Part shown: in pieces, positions 1 through 10,981 of the stretch | Numbering within the stretch: the stretch's first letter is position 1 | Layout of the letters: each line of letters starts with the position of its first letter | Assembly (NCBI GenBank): GCA_015179045.1 | Contig: WHUZ01000197.1 | Location: 1-34,683 of the forward strand | Reading direction: 5' to 3' | DNA from: Kalaharituber pfeilii | Lineage: Eukaryota > Ascomycota > Pezizomycetes > Pezizales > Pezizaceae | DNA length: 34,683 nt | Position numbers and translations under genes: made by a program | The notes under the pieces: model-generated | The model's input: the letters and a program-made list of their open reading frames with translations, nothing else | Databases searched by the model: none | Told to the model about the DNA's origin: nothing

Positions 1-2840
1 GACCAATAATTCGTTTGGACTTGTCTTCATAGATTAAGAGTCCAGGTACTAAACAACTCTACTGATACAAGTGGGGATCTCATCCATCATTTCTTCGAAG
101 GATGCAGGTATGTTGATGAGTCTGAGAGGTATGACTGAGTACTTTAAATGAGGCATTGGCTGTGTTTGACAGCTGCTGTTCATCACTTAACTTAATTCAC
201 ATAAGGTTTTACCTATTATTGAGATTAAGTTTAATAAACTATTTACTACCTTGGGTCTTTTTTGAGGAGTTTTGATATAAAAGACAATGTGTATTTGTTC
301 AAAATAGTGAGTTTGCTTAGTACCCTTATAACTAATGTATGGTCAGAGGGACCCATCTATCTTCTGAAAAAAAAAACTGTAAAGCTGCTTTTGACCTTGA
401 CCTTCATATCTTCCCTACTGGTAGGTGTTTGACAATATACCTTTAAAGAGTCTTATCTTCTTTCCAGGTACACTGAACTATATAGAGACTTCATGTTTGC
501 ATTCTCAAAAGGGATTTTATAATCCCAGCTTTGATGAGGAGGTAAGTAGTATATCTGTTCCTCAGAAAAAAAATCTTAATATATCGTAAGTGCTAGTACT
601 CGTATGCATCAATCAACAAAATATCACCCTGTGCAAAGGTATCATCAGAAAAATAGAAAGCAACTCAATACAAGTACAAGAACTATTAAACATGGTATAC
701 AATAATACATTTACTGATATCCATAGCTTCAGTATCAAAATCAAAGACAAATTCCTTACTTTCTTGATAGGAGTTTAAATAAAAGATGAAACAAAGTCAA
801 TAGAGACTTATTAAACTTTTCCCAGAACACCATTGACTCGGAGGCAAGGAATAATATATTTGCAGATATCTATAACTTTGGCATCAAAATTAAAAACAAA
901 TTTTTTAATTGTTTGACAGAAGTTTAGAATACAACTTCTTGGTCAGAGTCCAGAATAGAAGATGACATAAGATCAATAAATGTCTTATCAGATTTTCCTG
1001 GAATACTAATAGAAGGTGCACAATCTAAAGCAGAGGAAACAGAATTAGGAACCGGGATATTAGAAAATAAAAATGAAAGCAAAAACAAAAATGAAAACGA
1101 AAGATTTATAAGAATCTTGATTATTGTAGATCTACTATCATGACCTCATCTTCAACTTCTTACCTAGTCTACCAAGGAAAAAATCAGCGTAGGGGCCACA
1201 GAGTCCATAATAGCCTTAACGGTTTTCCTAGTTTTGAATTTTACCTTGCAGCTGAGGAGGTTGCTATGATAGGGAGTCCAACACACTGAGCAGGGTCTCT
1301 ATCCACTCCAAATTAGATAGTTCAATAATCCTCTCAGATCTGTTGATGACCTATGAGGTGGCCAGAGTCTGTTTTTATCTTCTTGGGCTGTAATATCGTG
1401 ATTCAAGAGAACAGATTCATAACTTCAGGGCATTTTACTTCCTCTTTGTCTTCCTTCTTTAGCTTTGGTAGGATTTTCACTACTTTTTTTCGCAGTATGA
1501 CATGATCTTATACCTAATATATCAGTTGCCTTTTCTCTAAGTCAGTTCTTTAGGTATATTATTGCTCTTCTTATTCTTTGGAGGTGGAGGTGGCTGTATC
1601 ATAGAGCTGCTACTGATGGAGGTGATGTTTGTTATGGTGATAGAGAGAGTAAAGCACTTATCTTCAGGCTTTCTCAGGGTGTCAGCCATGGAAATTTCTA
1701 TTGGTTCTAGTTGCTTCGACAATCAGAATGACATGCTAGAAGGTTCTGGACATCTTCTGAATGCTAGCAGAGATATTAGAGATAAGAACAGAGTTAGGAG
1801 TCTTTGCTACATTGTTGAACTTATTGATTTCAATTAAGAAATCCTGCCTTCTACCCTACTGCTTATATTCGAATATTTCAAGCAGCCTCAGTAATGGCTG
1901 AGGAGTCCTGGAAAGTCATACACAGTAGGGTGAAAGCTATGGTATATAGCACTGTGGGGTTCTGACAGATAAAGGTAAGGGCAGGGCCCTTCAAGTAAGA
2001 GGTTTCATTGTCAGCCATAATTCACAAACTCTCAGTCCATCATTGGACCTGAAAAAGAAAGTTATCAAGCTCTTTTATATCTTGATCAAACTTTTCTGAA
2101 GGGGGGAATTTTCATAGGAGGTGAAGGAGACCCTCATAGTATTAACTGACAGAGGAAGAAGAGGAGGAGGTATCGAAGCTCAGGCTTGGCAGGAGCTGCG
2201 AGGAGAGATACAAGGAGGAGGAAGGCTCCACAGCTATGATTGACTTATAGGGATAATGAGGAGATAGAAGGAGGAGAGAAAGGTTTCATGACAGTATTTA
2301 ACTTGTAGGAAAAACGAAGAGGTGTAAGGTCTCGTACTTAATGAGAATCGCAAGGCAGGGTATGAGGAGGAGAAGTACTCGCACCATCATTATCCAGTAG
2401 AGGAGGTCCTTCAGGATCAAATTTTAGTGCACTATACGATTTACTGACTTGAGTCAGGGAAAATTCGCAGGTTGTAGAGGAAACTATACCATCAGTACCT
2501 GGCAGAGGACATGCTTCAGAGAAGAGCCTTTCGAACCTGAGTGGGCCTAGGAGAGTATACTAGCTATCATTATTACAGAGTTAGTTCTAGTTGGAATACT
2601 AGCTGCTACAATACTTGACTATGTATATTTGTCAGTAGCTAAATAATATAAGTTATCATATTTTGCAGCTCTTGCTGGCTCTGAGAGAGAGAGGTAGATA
2701 TATTACCTTGAAACGCTTGCTTATTATAGAAGTTGGTGACATCTTCAAGAAGAGGTCCTTAAGAAAGAGGAGACAGCAGATGAGCCTTCTAGTACTAACA
2801 TTATAGAGGTGAGGTGGTAGGTAAAAGAAGAGTGATATAA
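1..2840 (-). pseudogene. Gypsy A copy 1 gag and 5' pol, decayed
   Basis: No intact frame remains. On the minus strand the stretch 1722-1537 reads a short protein with DTLRKPEDKCFTLS and a Ser/Thr-rich middle. It aligns with the frame at 14241-14459 of copy 2 (DTLEKLGDKYFTLS), and both start about 1.11 kb after the LTR, so this is part of gag or the gag-protease linker. At about 610-1000 two similar segments lie in tandem, as in copy 2. The last 120 bases (minus strand) show the RT stretch SFEEMMDEIP followed by the region of the YLDD box. The box carries a small deletion shared with copy 2. Confidence 0.75.
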
Positions 2841-3580
2841 TATTACAGGCATGAGGGGCTTGGCTCTGGTAGGTACTGAAAGGTACCAGATGTTATGACT
2901 ATAGTGGGGAGAATAGTGGTACTAGTGTCGTCCTGGAAGTATAAATATAGTGGCTCAGAATAGCTACAGAAGTATATGTGGCAGACCAGAAGAGTAGCTA
3001 CTCAGTATAGGGCATGCAGTAGAGTAGAGTGATTCACAAGCATATTGAGGGAATGATAGGTTTAGAGTTTATAGAGAACCTTAGAATACTGCTTGTGTCT
3101 TAATTCTTCTAACTATGCTATTGCCAGCCAACACTTATATAGACTTCAGTGTAGACATACATAAGAGGTCAACAAATAAATAATTGGCTGGCAACATGAT
3201 GATTCCTTATTAATACCAATACCTATAGTAATAGGTATATATAATAAAAACATGTTAAAATAGTACAGGATAAAGATAACAAATATACTAATGTATGTGT
3301 ATATATTAATAAAGCTTCTGTAACTCGAGTATATGTATTAAGCTGCATTGTGGATAATATACCCTTTTGTAATACTTCTCTATCTAAATGATGCAAGAAT
3401 TAATAGCCAAGCCTAATGGGTGATCAGTCTGGTTAATAAGCATTGGTCTTATATTCAATTGCAGGGTTAGTGTTTTCCTCTTAGTGGGTAAGTCTTCACC
3501 TTTAGCCATGGCAGCTAATTAGTAGTAGAACTCTTGCCTCTTGCTATAGAAGTAGGCAAGTTTCTACCTTAGTTATAACA
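2841..3580 (-). repeat. 5' LTR of gypsy A copy 1
   Basis: The minus strand starts TGTTATAACTAAGGTAG at 3580 and ends TGTAATA at 2841, giving 740 bp. That is exactly the length of both LTRs of the plus-strand copy (12390-13129 and 27265-28004), with similarity along the whole length. The TGT...ATA end is probably TGT...ACA changed by a CpA-to-TpA transition. The next internal bases are TTATATCACTCTTCT, where a primer-binding site would be expected. Confidence 0.88.
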
Positions 3581-3585
3581 GTTTT

Positions 3586-3703
3586 ATTTTACATTGAGCA
3601 TGGCATACAAGTTTTTTAATCTATTAAGTACTTTAAGTACTTAGGGCAAATTGGTGTACCTAGGGCAAGGTAGTTCTGTCAGGTAGAAAATTTTTTTTTG
3701 CTG
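3586..3703. mobile_element. Right end of a second H-type TIR element (H2)
   Basis: This 118-bp stretch aligns with the right end of element H (about 32985-33118). Shared blocks include AAGTTT, the TTAAG...TACTTAG block, a CTAGGG/CTCAGGG block and the terminal run. Read inwards, the ends are CAGCAAAAA here and TAGTAAAAA in H, differing by C-to-T at CpA. The rest of H2 is interrupted by gypsy A copy 1 and lies outside the window. If the family makes 8-bp duplications, ATGATTTC (3704-3711) would be the right copy. Its partner is not visible. Confidence 0.6.
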
Positions 3704-3889
3704 ATGATTTCTAATTTATCAATATCAAGTGCAACTACTAGAAGATATATCTATATAATAAAGAACAAGTGTAAGGGTAGAAGAAAGGCTATACTTATAA
3801 GAAAGAGCTCAGATAACTAGTATATTAACTAATCTAAACTTAGCAGTACAGTAGTAAAGAAGGGCAGATTAGCATAGGCCTCCACATGT

Positions 3890-4794
3890 GGAGCCCTATT
3901 CAAGATAAGTATAGAATGCAAAAGTCCTATCTAATTAGTACTATTAAGAAAAGTGAGAATATTATGAAAAGTTATCTCAGAAAACTTAAGGTACCTGTTA
4001 GAACAAGATGAGTATGACTTTCTGACTTGTAAGCTGAGCAACTATTACAGCTTTTCAAGGATGAGATTGATGCATAGGTTCAGATTGAACAAAATGAGCC
4101 ATTGGAGTGATAGAAAGTAGGAAGTGATAAGTTGAAGAAAAGATATTTGAAATTACTACAAAATAAGTCTATACTTAATTTCTATGTGTCAGATAGTAGG
4201 GAGTAAGTTTTGTCTGATTCAGATAATACCAAGAGTCAACAGTTTAGTGTTAGTATATGCTTAGATCTAGTCAAATAATAACAGCTACTACCTTCTTCTA
4301 TATAATAAATCCTAATTGGCATAGTTATACATGCCCATCTAGAGCTCTTAGAAGATGGTCTTATTCTTTCAGACTTAGAGGATGGTGACTGGGAATAAGA
4401 CAAATTATAGAGTAAAAGTAGTCATGAATCTAATAAGGAGCTTGAGCTAGAACTGAAAGAGAATGAGGTCTAGAGTAAAGAATTAGTATATTCTAATCAT
4501 ATTCTGATTATACTGAATTTCTAACTGACTTACTTAATTACTTAGGAATAGAGTAATATCATAGCTGGCTCTAAGGATATAACTACAGATAAGAGTATAA
4601 ATGAAGAGAGTAATAGTAGTGACAGCAATAGCAGAGCTGGTAGAGGCTCTAATAGTGCAAAGGGGATGGGAGAGGATAGGGAAGATATTGATAGTAATAA
4701 GAATAAAGTTTTTATCCCTATGAATAATAATTTTAAGAAAGTCTTAGAAATCTTAGAAGTACAACATATAACTCAACTTAATAGAGAAGAGTAA
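3890..4794 (+). pseudogene. Decayed ORF of unknown function, one frame kept
   Basis: From about 4036 to the TAA at 4792-4794 a single frame reads through with no frameshift but about 14 in-frame stops, mostly TAG or TAA. This is what point mutation alone does to a coding sequence. The frame probably extends upstream to about 3890. Visible pieces are EQLLQLFKDEIDA, LLEDGLILSDLEDGDWE, a Glu/Leu-rich stretch (ESNKELELELKENEV) and a Ser/Asn/Asp-rich tail ending IPMNNNFKKVLEILEVQ. The charged, low-complexity C-terminus suggests a nuclear or gag-like protein, but I recognise no family. It lies between the H2 end and the 3' end of LINE-2, so it may be older host sequence or another repeat. Confidence 0.5.
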
Positions 4795-4923
4795 ATAAAG
4801 TAACCATGTAAAGTTTAATTGCTTACTTTTTAAAAAGATTAACTTAATTCAAACTATAGTTTGCATTCCCAATATTAGTACCTATACCTTTTGTTGTCAT
4901 ACCTCTGGCTATAGCATGAAATG

Positions 4924-4983
4924 TATAGCATCTATACTAAGAAACTATAAAGCTACACCTATTCCCTAGTTTCTTAGCATGAT
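4924..4983 (-). mobile_element. LINE-2, 3'-terminal segment
   Basis: Read on the minus strand, the bases left of gypsy B continue the 3' UTR that lies right of gypsy B (11489-11789). Together they match the 3' end of LINE-1 (about 19920-20027): 24-bp repeats, then GATGAGAC-like sequence, then the 47-bp palindrome, then AGTGCTATA. LINE-1 continues into A7 after that point while LINE-2 does not, so the LINE 3' end is placed near 4924. Gypsy B entered between the palindrome and the 24-bp repeats. Confidence 0.7.
4934..4980 (-). other. 47-bp palindrome (3'-terminal stem-loop of the LINE)
   Basis: The arms ATACTAAGAAACTAT and AGTTTCTTAGCAT flank a loop of about 15-17 bases. As minus-strand RNA this gives about 14 pairs. 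LINE-1 has a palindrome of the same 47-bp length at 19971-20017. In both copies it is the last recognisable element before the 3' end. Confidence 0.75.
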
Positions 4984-5486
4984 TATTAGCATAGGCATTA
5001 CTGAGCTTACAAGAGTGGCACTGAGATGACTACAGTTCCGTGAAGGCAATAAAGCAGATAGCAAAAGGTTATACAAGAGCATTAAGTGAGAGTTTAACTT
5101 AGAATACCACTAGTATTTTAATTTCTTCTAGCTATGTATTTAGTCCATTTATATAGACTTCCCAGCTATCAATATGATGTGATAATGACATAATGAATAT
5201 AGATAAGACTATATAGACAAGAAAATATAGTAGAAAGATGTATTAGAAGTAGTGGTAGTAGCAACTAATATATGTATACATATTAGTATTAATTGTTAAG
5301 CAATATACAGTACTGTCATATAACTTACTGCTTGATACATACTTCATTAGCTACCTGCCAGTCTATAGGCCTGAAGTGGATCTCTGCATTACCTAGTAAT
5401 GATCAGTTATATCTTTAGTATATACCTTATAATGATTTGGACAGGAGTTCTGGGTATTTCCCCTAAGTCTTACCTTAACTATAATA
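4984..5486 (-). repeat. 3' LTR of gypsy B
   Basis: 503 bp, aligning end to end with 10982-11483. On the plus strand it starts TATTAGCATAGGCATT, against TGTTAATATAAGCATT in the other LTR, and ends ATAATA, against ATAACA. The differences are mostly transitions, as expected if the two LTRs were mutated independently after insertion. The outside pentamer ATGAT is at 4979-4983. Confidence 0.9.
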
Positions 5487-5500
5487 TCATCTCCCATTTT
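5487..5500 (-). promoter_or_regulatory. Polypurine tract of gypsy B
   Basis: On the minus strand AAAATGGGAGATGA directly abuts the 3' LTR. It is almost all purine and sits where plus-strand DNA synthesis of an LTR retrotransposon is primed. Confidence 0.6.
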
Positions 5501-5869
5501 AGATCTTTTCTGCCCTAAAAAGCATCTAAACCGATCTGAAAACCTATTCGGTTAGGTCAGTATATGTTTGTGAAGGCTAAGAGTGTCGGCATACCTTATA
5601 TGCTAGGTACTGTCATCACTAAAACTTATTGGTGGCCAATGGTAAGACTGGTGTGTTCTGTATGAATAGTAGTTTTTGTAAGTATTACCCATTAAACCAC
5701 TTTTCGAGTAAAACCCCGTGGATAAAAGCTCAAGAGTATAGAAGGTATAACAACTTATATGAGGTTATAGCCTATATAGCTAGACTTCGATGCCAAATAA
5801 TGTTCATTATTGGAATGTTAGTTCATGTTGCCTATAGACTAGAGTCTTTAAGCTTTCGTAAATGCTTCT

Positions 5870-6020
5870 CATAGAACTCTATTACAGATTCCAGTGAGCA
5901 CTGTAGGTTACTAATAGGCTCCTAAGTGTTATCCTCTTCGTTGTACTCCTACCAATGAATTTAATATTTAATCTAGCCTCAGACCTTACGACTATCAATA
6001 ATATAGTCGATGTTATAGTA
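5870..6020 (-). other. Chromodomain at the C-terminus of gypsy B integrase
   Basis: The minus-strand reading is YYNIDYIIDSRKV, then a stop-interrupted IKY..IHW segment, then EYNEEDNT*EPISNLQ and ESVIEFYEKH. This matches the order of a chromodomain: a leading E/YxVE-like strand, ILDSR, a Y-x-V-x-W core, GY..EDNTWEP, then a helix. The Trp of NTWEP is now TAG. Chromodomains define the chromovirus branch of Ty3/gypsy and direct integration towards particular chromatin marks. The frame differs from that of the upstream integrase, so an indel lies between about 6170 and 6413. Confidence 0.8.
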
Positions 6021-9000
6021 GAATTCTTCGTCATTATCGAGGTACATGTTGTTACTATTATTTTGAGTTTGAAATAGTTTAAGGAGGCTGACATGGATGA
6101 CTTTGTGTAGCCATATGCCTTGAGGTAGTTCAAGTTCATATGTATAATGGCTTATGACTCTCTTCACCTTGTAGGGACTGATATATTTATTGGCAAGTGG
6201 CCAGTTATTGCCCGACTTGACCTGTAGGTTCCATCAGTCAATCAGTACTTTATTCTCTACTTGGAATTGCCTTAACTTATGGGTGAAGAACTTCAACCTC
6301 TTATTGTTTATTTTTTTGAGAGTGTCATATATTTGGTTATATACTACAGTTATCCTATGTAGCCAGTCCTCTACTGCCAATGAGGCAAAAGTATTCTTAT
6401 TTGAGACATGTATTATTTTGGGGTTGAATTCGTATAGGCTTTTGAAGAGTGTATAGCCATGAGTTGATATTTTGGAGGTATTGTATACATACTCGGCCAG
6501 TGGTAGCCAAGTAACCTAATGGTTTTATCTATCAGGGCAGAAGATGCATAGGTATTGCTTGAGAGTTTGTATTGCTTATTCTGACAATCTATCAATTTGT
6601 AGGTGTAGAGTGTGGATAGCTAGAGTTTGATATTAAGTTGTTGGTTAATCTCCTTCCAACATGCAGAGGCGAATTGGGGTTCTCAATCTAATATAATGGC
6701 TTATGGTAGCCTATAATGTCACCAGATATTATTGATAAATACTATGGTAATATCTGTAGATGTCTAGGTTGTTTTGGCCAGTATGTATTGTTAGACCTTA
6801 GTAAAGTGGTCCGTAATAATAAGGATCGCATTATAGCCTTCTGAATCTAGTAGTTCTCTGACAAAATCTATAGCTACTTTCTTAAAGGGCTTGATTCCAG
6901 TTAGCATTAGTATTAATTGGATTTCATAAGCATGCTGGTTAGCTTTCATCTTTTGGCATGCTGCACAACTAGCGATGTATGTTTGTATAGCTTCTTTCCA
7001 TCTATTCCAGTAAAAGTTCCTTAATATCATTTGTTAGATATAGTGCACCCCTCAGTAGCTTACGACTTCTGAGTTATAGTACTGTTTCATGACTACCAGT
7101 CTGTATTCTTCTAGTACTACTAGGAAACTATTTTTTCTTTTCTAATCCTTAGTATCAATACCTTCCAATACTGGGTTCTCCTCAATGAGGTTATCGTTAA
7201 TAAGTAATTATCTATCTTTTAGAAGTTGGATCTCTAGACCTATGGGTTCATCACTAGTTCGACATAATATAGTATCGGCCTTCCTGTTATTACTTCTCTT
7301 AGAGTAAATAATAGTAAAGTCTAGCTCATATATCTTCATATACCAGTTAGCTTGCCAGCGGTTAAGCTTCTGCTTAGTAGTAAAGTATTTGAGACCATAG
7401 TGATCTATATACATATCAATGTATACCCCCTGCAGCCAGGTGTACTATTTTTTGAAGCAGTCAATAATTGCCAATAGCTCTTTATCATAGATAGAATAAT
7501 TTCATTTGGCTGCATTGAGAGCTCATGAGTGGAAGTCGACTAAGTATAATATTCTGGTCTCATTCTCTTCATGGTATTGAGAGAGAATGCCAGCAAAGGC
7601 TTAGTTAGATATAGTAGTTTCCATGATTATTTTCAGAGTTCTATCCCATAGGTACAATACTAGAGCAGATATGAATGCTTGCTTAAGTTCATCGAATGAC
7701 TGCTATTGTATGTCATCCTATGAGAATAGTATGTTATGTGTAAGAGATGTGAGTAGTTTGGCTCTGGTGCTGTAGTTTTTGATGAAGTAGTGGTAAAAAT
7801 TAGTGAAGCCTAGAAACTTCTAGACTTCCTTTTTTTTGATTGGTATTGGCTAGTTGGCAATAGTACTGAGCTTACAGGGGTCTATCTTGATCTCTTTCCC
7901 ATTGATGATATAGTTAAAGATGATTGTTTCTTGTACATAAAATTCGGACTTGATTAGGTTCACAGCCAGTCTATGGTTGAATAGTAGTTGCAGGATCTGT
8001 TCCACAATCCTTTGGTGTTTAGCTTCAGTCCTTCTGTTATAGATCAAGACATCATCCAAGTACTATACTACCTCATTAATATTCTTCAGGATTTCATCTA
8101 TTATTTCTTGAAAGCTCACGAGTGCACTAACGAGCCCAAAGGGCATAACAGTATATTCAAATAGGCTCTTCTTAGTCTTGAAGGTAGTCTTTTATTCATC
8201 ACCTAACTTGATTCAGATAAGATAGTAGCTGTTCTTGAGATCTAATTTAGGGAAGTATTTACTACCCCGAATCTTCTCCAGAAGGTCTAGCATGAGTGGG
8301 AGAGGGTAACAGTTCAGTACTATAATCTTGTTGAGTCCTCTATAGTCCACACATAAAGGGAGTGAGGTATCCTTTTTTCGGATGAATAATATTAGTGCAT
8401 CAGTGGTGGATCTTGAATATCTAATCTTGTTAGTGGGTAGATGCTCTTCTAGATACCTCTGCAGGGCTTCATCTTTCTCCTAGGTAGTCTTGTATATTAG
8501 GCCATTAGGTACTTTAGCATTAGAGTTATTGAGTAGGATCTTGTGGTCCTAGGATCGGTAAGGTGGTAGTCTGGCTGCTTACTCCTCAGAGAATACTTGA
8601 GTGTAACATTCATAACATTTATGTATATCAATTATTAGTAATACATTGCTCTCTTCTAGGGGTTCCTTTTCCAATTCTAAAATAAAACTAGATGGTAGAA
8701 TGATTTCATTATAAGAAACAATAAAATTAAGGAAATTATATACCAAATATTAGTTTTCATAATTAATAGAGAAACCTTTCCTTCCTAGCCAAGATAATCT
8801 AAAGAGAACTTCTCTATCACCAATATCTAAGCATTCTGTATCAAAATTAAATATAGTACCAGAGATTATATTATCTAATTTACTCCGAATGCCAGAAAAC
8901 ACAAATGCAGTATTCAAAACCTTTGTCTCTCCTTTTAGGGAGCTTTCGTCCCTCTGGCATATATTAATGGGTCTTGCCCAATCTTTCCAATCCAATTTCC

Positions 9001-9170
9001 TTCCTAGAGACAAAGAAACAATAGAAGCAGATACACTATAGTCAATAAGTGCTCGGATCTTGATACCAGATGGCTGGAAGAGAATATCTGTAGCAAGAAG
9101 AGGTATATATTTCGAGCACCACCTAATAGTATATTGAGAGTCCCCTATTTATTTTCCGACATATTATATA
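5870..9170 (-). pseudogene. Gypsy B pol: protease-RT-RNase H-integrase-chromodomain, decayed
   Basis: Minus-strand reading. Protease (about 9090-9030): IRALIDYSVSASIVSLSL, where the catalytic D-[ST]-G-A loop has become D-Y-S-V by transitions. RT (about 8470-7850): KKDTSLPLCVDYRGLNK, KLDLKNSYY, EYTVMPFGL, SFQEIIDEIL and an intact YLDDVLIYN just after a TAG. RNase H (about 7650-7220): ETTIS, NYSIYDKELLAI and YIDHYGLKYF. Integrase (about 7070-6400): the zinc-binding part includes SCAACQKMK, then VAIDFVRELLDSEGYNAI. The same frame runs from protease to about 6413 with around two dozen stops, mostly TAG. A frameshift precedes the tail GxxY-like segment and chromodomain. Confidence 0.9.
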
Positions 9171-10778
9171 CTGACTCTCCTTTAGAATTGAGTTCAGTTA
9201 TCTGTAGGTGACTCCTATTCATATGCTACTACTTGCAGGGTTTTTCAATTTGCTCTTCCAGTACCTTGACAGCCTCTTATTCTTTCTTAATAGGGGCTTT
9301 ACTATTCTTCTTTCCTGGCTCTTCTTTATATGTCTAGTCCATAAAATACTCATAGGCCTTGTAATTGAAGGTACCGTATTTTGTACAGTGCCCCTTCTTA
9401 GACCGTTCATCCTTTACCCGAAAGGGAATGAAGTCATAGTTCTTAGAGTTTTCCACTGTGTACCTCTCAGCTGATTGGGTGAGGTGATGAGAGGATGCTG
9501 GGGTGGTTGAGCTGGGTTGGGAACGTTTATTGGCGGCAGACTTTTAGAAGGAGGAGTAAGAGGTCTTGGAGGCATAGGTGGCAGTAGATATAGCTTTTTC
9601 CTTCCATAGAGACTAGTTAGTCATAGCCTCTGAGTGCCTTGCTATATGGTTCGCAATTATAGTAGCAACGTTCTTCATGATGAAGCCAATTAGAACCTCA
9701 TCTTCTAAGCCTACCAAGAAGTTCTATTCATTGATATCAGTGAGGTAGAAGTGGATATCCTTTGCTTAGTGAGTGTTCTGGATCTTTCGAGCCTTCTTGG
9801 CTTTGTTTTATTTGTCCTAGTATTGCCTCTTGAATTGCTCAATGCATTGTGCTCAGGTCTATTCCATATTATAATAGCATCTCCACTACATCTTTGCAGA
9901 CTCTTCCAAGTAATAGGAAATCATTCTGTTCTTAGTTCTATCATTCTCAACATTATATACATTAAAATACTCCTACATTAAGAAGAGAAAGTCTTCCACT
10001 TCTTTGAGCTCTCCAGCAAACAATTTTGACTGCTTTACTTTGAGTAGAAGTGAGCAGGACCTTAAAGAGTACTGGCGATAGTAGCAGCGGGACTCTGAGC
10101 AGCTGCATGAAGGTCTCCAACCTTAGTTATTTGGTGGTAGTGGAGGGTTTTGCTATTGCTGTAGGACTGTTGTAACCTGCTAGGTTAATACATTTATTTG
10201 AGTAATTAATATAGTTAGTTGTGTTTCTATTTCCTATGACATTGCTGCCCTGAGTGTTTCTAATCTATTATTTCGGGCTTGAGCTTTAGCCTTGAATTGT
10301 TTATTTACTAGGTTAGTGAGAGTCTCAAAATTGATATTTACTAGCTACTTAAAGTCTGCAATGTCTTGTTACCTAGTATATAACTATTCATTTCGGAGGT
10401 TGGCTGTATCAGTCACTACTATTTCGACACTAGATTTCGCCTCCTCTATTCTTTGTTCTAAGCTTCCCTTTGCATAGCTTGCCTCTTCCATAAAAACTGG
10501 CTACTGGGCCCTGATGGGGAGGGGTGTGCTTATTGCTTTCCTTTGGGTACCTTCAGTCGTGCTGTGACTTTGCTTTGCGGAAATACTTCTGACAGTGGAG
10601 AGCTCACACGTGGAGTATATGGAATTGGTTGTGTGAATATACAGAAGTGTGCTACCTATAGTAGTCCCGTAGGTAGGAACTACTCTTATATGATATATTG
10701 ACTTAAGGGTGAATCCTATCCTTTGATCTGGCATAAGGCTGTATATGAAATTTGCCGTAGTTGGTCATCTTCAGACAT
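9171..10778 (-). pseudogene. Gypsy B gag, decayed
   Basis: The likely start is the ATG at 10778-10776 on the minus strand, reading MSEDDQLRQISYTALCQIKG before the first TAG, about 200 bp after the 5' LTR. The capsid-like part is about 10060-9700, with KLFAGELKEVEDFLFLM, EYFNVYNVENDRTKNRM and ISYYLEESAKM. This fits the retrotransposon gag domain, which forms the capsid and packages RNA. Near 9420-9390 SKKGHCTKYG may be the remnant of a CCHC zinc knuckle. Stops are mostly TAG, and a Ser/Thr-rich linker follows the capsid domain. Confidence 0.75.
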
Positions 10779-10981
10779 TGTAATATCTTGGCTATTATTG
10801 GTGAGGAGAGGCTGTGCAGTTTCTACAGATTGTACCTCCTTAGAGGTGTGCCTACTTTCTGACTTTTGAATTATATGCTGAGAGCGATTGGAGTATTGGG
10901 AGAGTCAGGAGAGTGATTATTGAGGCTCTATTACTTATCGGATATAGAAAAGAAAAGAAAAAAGTAGTAATAGTAGTATAA

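Larger units (their letters stand above)
1..3580 (-). mobile_element. Ty3/gypsy family A, copy 1 (5' part; runs off the left edge)
   Basis: Read on the minus strand, a 740-bp LTR (3580 to 2841) is followed by about 2.84 kb of internal sequence that aligns by eye, in order, with the plus-strand copy at 12390-28004 (matching 13130 to about 15920 there). The left edge of the window cuts the element inside the reverse transcriptase region, so integrase and the 3' LTR are not seen. Stops and C-to-T/G-to-A differences throughout show it is dead. Only one flank is visible, GTTTT at 3581-3585, so the target duplication cannot be confirmed. It lies just inside the right end of an H-type TIR element that ends at 3703. 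Confidence 0.85.

Noticed and set aside
1562..1837. 91-codon plus-strand open frame
   Set aside because: Opposite the gypsy A gag stretch that is shared with copy 2 on the coding strand.
9208..9474. 88-codon plus-strand open frame with a hydrophobic start
   Set aside because: Antisense of the gypsy B gag-protease junction.
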